Assembly (NCBI GenBank): GCA_003240625.1
Contig: QFMX01000004.1
Span: 62,001-126,000 of the forward strand
Direction of reading: 5' to 3'
Source: Sphingomonas taxi
GTDB lineage: Bacteria; Pseudomonadota; Alphaproteobacteria; Sphingomonadales; Sphingomonadaceae
Length of the DNA stretch: 64,000 nucleotides
Shown here piece by piece: positions 62,701 through 64,000 of the stretch. The notes under the pieces were generated by a model. The model was not told the origin of the DNA and made no database searches. It saw only the letters and a program-made list of their open reading frames with translations. The translations under genes were made by a program, and so were the position numbers. How positions within the stretch are numbered: position 1 is the first letter of the stretch; every line of letters begins with the position of its first letter.

Positions 62701-63045
62701 GTGGAGGCAACCGCCCGACTTTCCGTCGGCGACGACGACATGGCGCAATGGATCGCTGAGGCATTGGTTCATGATGCGCCATTCGCTTTCGAACAAGCAG
62801 AGCGGCCGCCCGCCTCGCTGGCTGTGCCAAACGCGGAGCTATCAGCGCCTACCGAACAGCAGTTGTCGATACATGCCCCCCAAGCGGACACGCGGGGCTT
62901 ATCCGCGCTATTCAACTTCGGCCGTTCGTTTATTTTCCATTCGCGACGCCGCTCCATTCAGTCGCAAATGCAAGACAGTGACTGCATGGTTGTTAATGTA
63001 GTTACAGCGACCAGCCGCCATCCACCGATATTGCGGCGCCAGTGA
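62701..63045 (+). CDS. Uncertain small ORF
   Basis: A 114-codon frame starting GTG, N-terminus EATARLSVGDDDMAQWIAEA. The first 70 codons look moderately protein-like, with third-position G+C lower than in neighbouring genes. The last part (SRRRSIQSQMQDSDC onward) does not, and the end overlaps the SDR gene by 44 bases on the opposite strand. No family recognised. It may be a gene remnant or not coding at all. Confidence 0.2.
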   Translation: MEATARLSVGDDDMAQWIAEALVHDAPFAFEQAERPPASLAVPNAELSAPTEQQLSIHAPQADTRGLSALFNFGRSFIFHSRRRSIQSQMQDSDCMVVNVVTATSRHPPILRRQ

Positions 63046-63757
63046 CGAATCCGCCAAGGTCTGCGCTCATCCAGAGCACGGCGTCGGCAATTTCCTCCGG
63101 CCTGCCCAGACGACCGACAGGCTCCAGATCGATCGCCTTCTGGATATCACCGTTGGTAAAGCGATCCATCATCGGCGTTTCGATATTGCCCGGCAGGATC
63201 GCATTTACGCGGATGTTTTGCTTGGCGTAATCGAGCGCGGCTGATTTCGTCAGCCCTATTATCGCGTGTTTGGAGGCCGCATAGGACGCACCGCCCGCCA
63301 CACCTCGGACGCCGGCGCCCGACGACGTGTTGACGATCACGCCATTACCTTGCCGTACCATCTGCGCCAGTTCGTATTTCATGCACACGAACGTGCCACG
63401 GAGGTTGATGTCGAGGATGCGGTCCCACTCGGCGAGTTCGATCTCGGCGACGGGCGCTGCCTTGTTCTCGACTCCGGCATTGTTAAAGGCGATGTCGAGC
63501 CGGCCGAAGGTCGCGACCACCTGTCCAATCGCTGCCTCGACCTGCTCCGGCTTGGATACGTCGCAGGCGATGACCAGGACGTGTGCGCCCGCGTTCCTGA
63601 CGGCATCTGCGGTTTCGGAGAGCGCATCTTCGGTAAGATCGAGAATTGCGACACGGGCACCCTCGGTTGCGAAGGCAACAGCCGTAGCACGGCCGATGCC
63701 GCTGGCCGCGCCGGTGACACATGCGACCTTGTCGGAAAAGCGATGAATGTTGGACAT
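63002..63757 (-). CDS. Short-chain dehydrogenase/reductase
   Basis: A 251-residue classical SDR. NAD(P)-binding TGAASGIG (15-22), Asp40 after the second beta strand (favouring NAD+), NNAG (92-95), catalytic Ser near 145, Tyr159 and Lys163 (SYAASK), and the C-terminal AISVDGGWSL. Classical SDRs oxidise secondary alcohols or reduce ketones; the substrate cannot be told. It resembles glucose-1-dehydrogenase/cyclopentanol-dehydrogenase-type entries. The next gene upstream on the strand is a probable cupin. Confidence 0.88.
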   Translation of the reverse strand: MSNIHRFSDKVACVTGAASGIGRATAVAFATEGARVAILDLTEDALSETADAVRNAGAHVLVIACDVSKPEQVEAAIGQVVATFGRLDIAFNNAGVENKAAPVAEIELAEWDRILDINLRGTFVCMKYELAQMVRQGNGVIVNTSSGAGVRGVAGGASYAASKHAIIGLTKSAALDYAKQNIRVNAILPGNIETPMMDRFTNGDIQKAIDLEPVGRLGRPEEIADAVLWMSADLGGFVTGAAISVDGGWSL

Positions 63758-63925
63758 GGAGATACTCTCGATTTCGATGTGAGAACGGCAGACGATCGGT
63801 CAATCGGTCGCGCGCCATAACCGGGCTATTTGGTCAGGTCGGCCCGCCTGGCCGGGATGTCGGGCTCGAACGCTTGCGGCGTCCATCCGGCGGGGGCGAC
63901 CTATTCGAAGGCGCTCGGCACGAGA

Positions 63926-64000
63926 TTACTCCGTACCGAGCGGCACGAGATACTCGTCGTCGGTCACCTTCTCCATCCAGGTCACAGGCGAGCCGTCGAC
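63926..64000 (-). CDS. C-terminal end of a probable cupin-domain protein (partial)
   Basis: The last 24 codons of a minus-strand frame read TWMEKVTDDEYLVPLGTE before a TAA at 63926-63928. This tail resembles the end of small cupin or (R)-mandelonitrile-lyase-like proteins (WxEKVTDEEY). The rest lies beyond base 64000. The family call rests on one short motif. Confidence 0.4.
   Translation of the reverse strand, partial: VDGSPVTWMEKVTDDEYLVPLGTE

Overview
The window is a G+C-rich, tightly packed stretch of alphaproteobacterial chromosome. Protein signatures and gene order point to a sphingomonad, most likely Sphingomonas. The evidence is the IspD-IspF fusion, the ispDF/dusB/ntrBCYX/hfq/hflX/mazG order, the pckA/chvI/chvG/hprK/rapZ/EIIA/HPr order, and an Hfq with two Sm domains. 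Almost all of it is core genome. No phage, transposase, integrase, CRISPR array or secondary-metabolite cluster is visible.

Layout. 1-4226: end of a SulP permease, then sulfate activation (cysD, fused cysNC, cysQ). 4370-7154: small lipoprotein, L,D-transpeptidase, SpoU methyltransferase. 7259-13368: regulatory PTS (HPr, EIIA-Man, RapZ, short HprK) with the ChvG/ChvI two-component system, divergent from pckA. 13618-18865: NfeD/SPFH pair, guaB, rsmB, a TPR protein. 18981-26309: rsmA-pdxA-surA-lptD, divergent from pepA. 26426-32643: holC, ndk, a GNAT, the purM-purN-yjbR operon, and an exported DUF2066-like protein with hda. 32660-41373: ppk1-ppx, an I78-type inhibitor, rnd, aspS, a PPK2 kinase and a beta-carbonic anhydrase. 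41527-45098: lipA, a COQ10/RatA-type protein, cinA-like, ispDF. 45190-54347: dusB-ntrB-ntrC, ntrY-ntrX, hfq-hflX. 54328-62181 (minus strand): mazG, then dacA-holB-metG-tatD-MBL-retropepsin, with a lytic transglycosylase upstream. 62375-64000: tRNA-Pro, a gene-poor stretch, an SDR dehydrogenase and the end of a probable cupin gene; this right end looks more accessory than the rest.

The genes fall into a few themes: sulfur assimilation, carbon/nitrogen sensing (PTS-ChvGI-PckA and Ntr-Hfq), envelope biogenesis (LptD/SurA, peptidoglycan enzymes), nucleotide and polyphosphate metabolism, and translation/RNA modification. Intergenic gaps repeatedly carry paired head-to-head G+C-rich inverted repeats of at least three sequence types.

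I found no wholly new multi-gene system. The best leads are the tandem Hfq with an asymmetric second domain and a three-hairpin leader, an NtrX lacking the sigma-54 contact loop next to an NtrC that has it, a perfect 9-bp dyad between the carbonic anhydrase gene and lipA, and the paired intergenic repeats.
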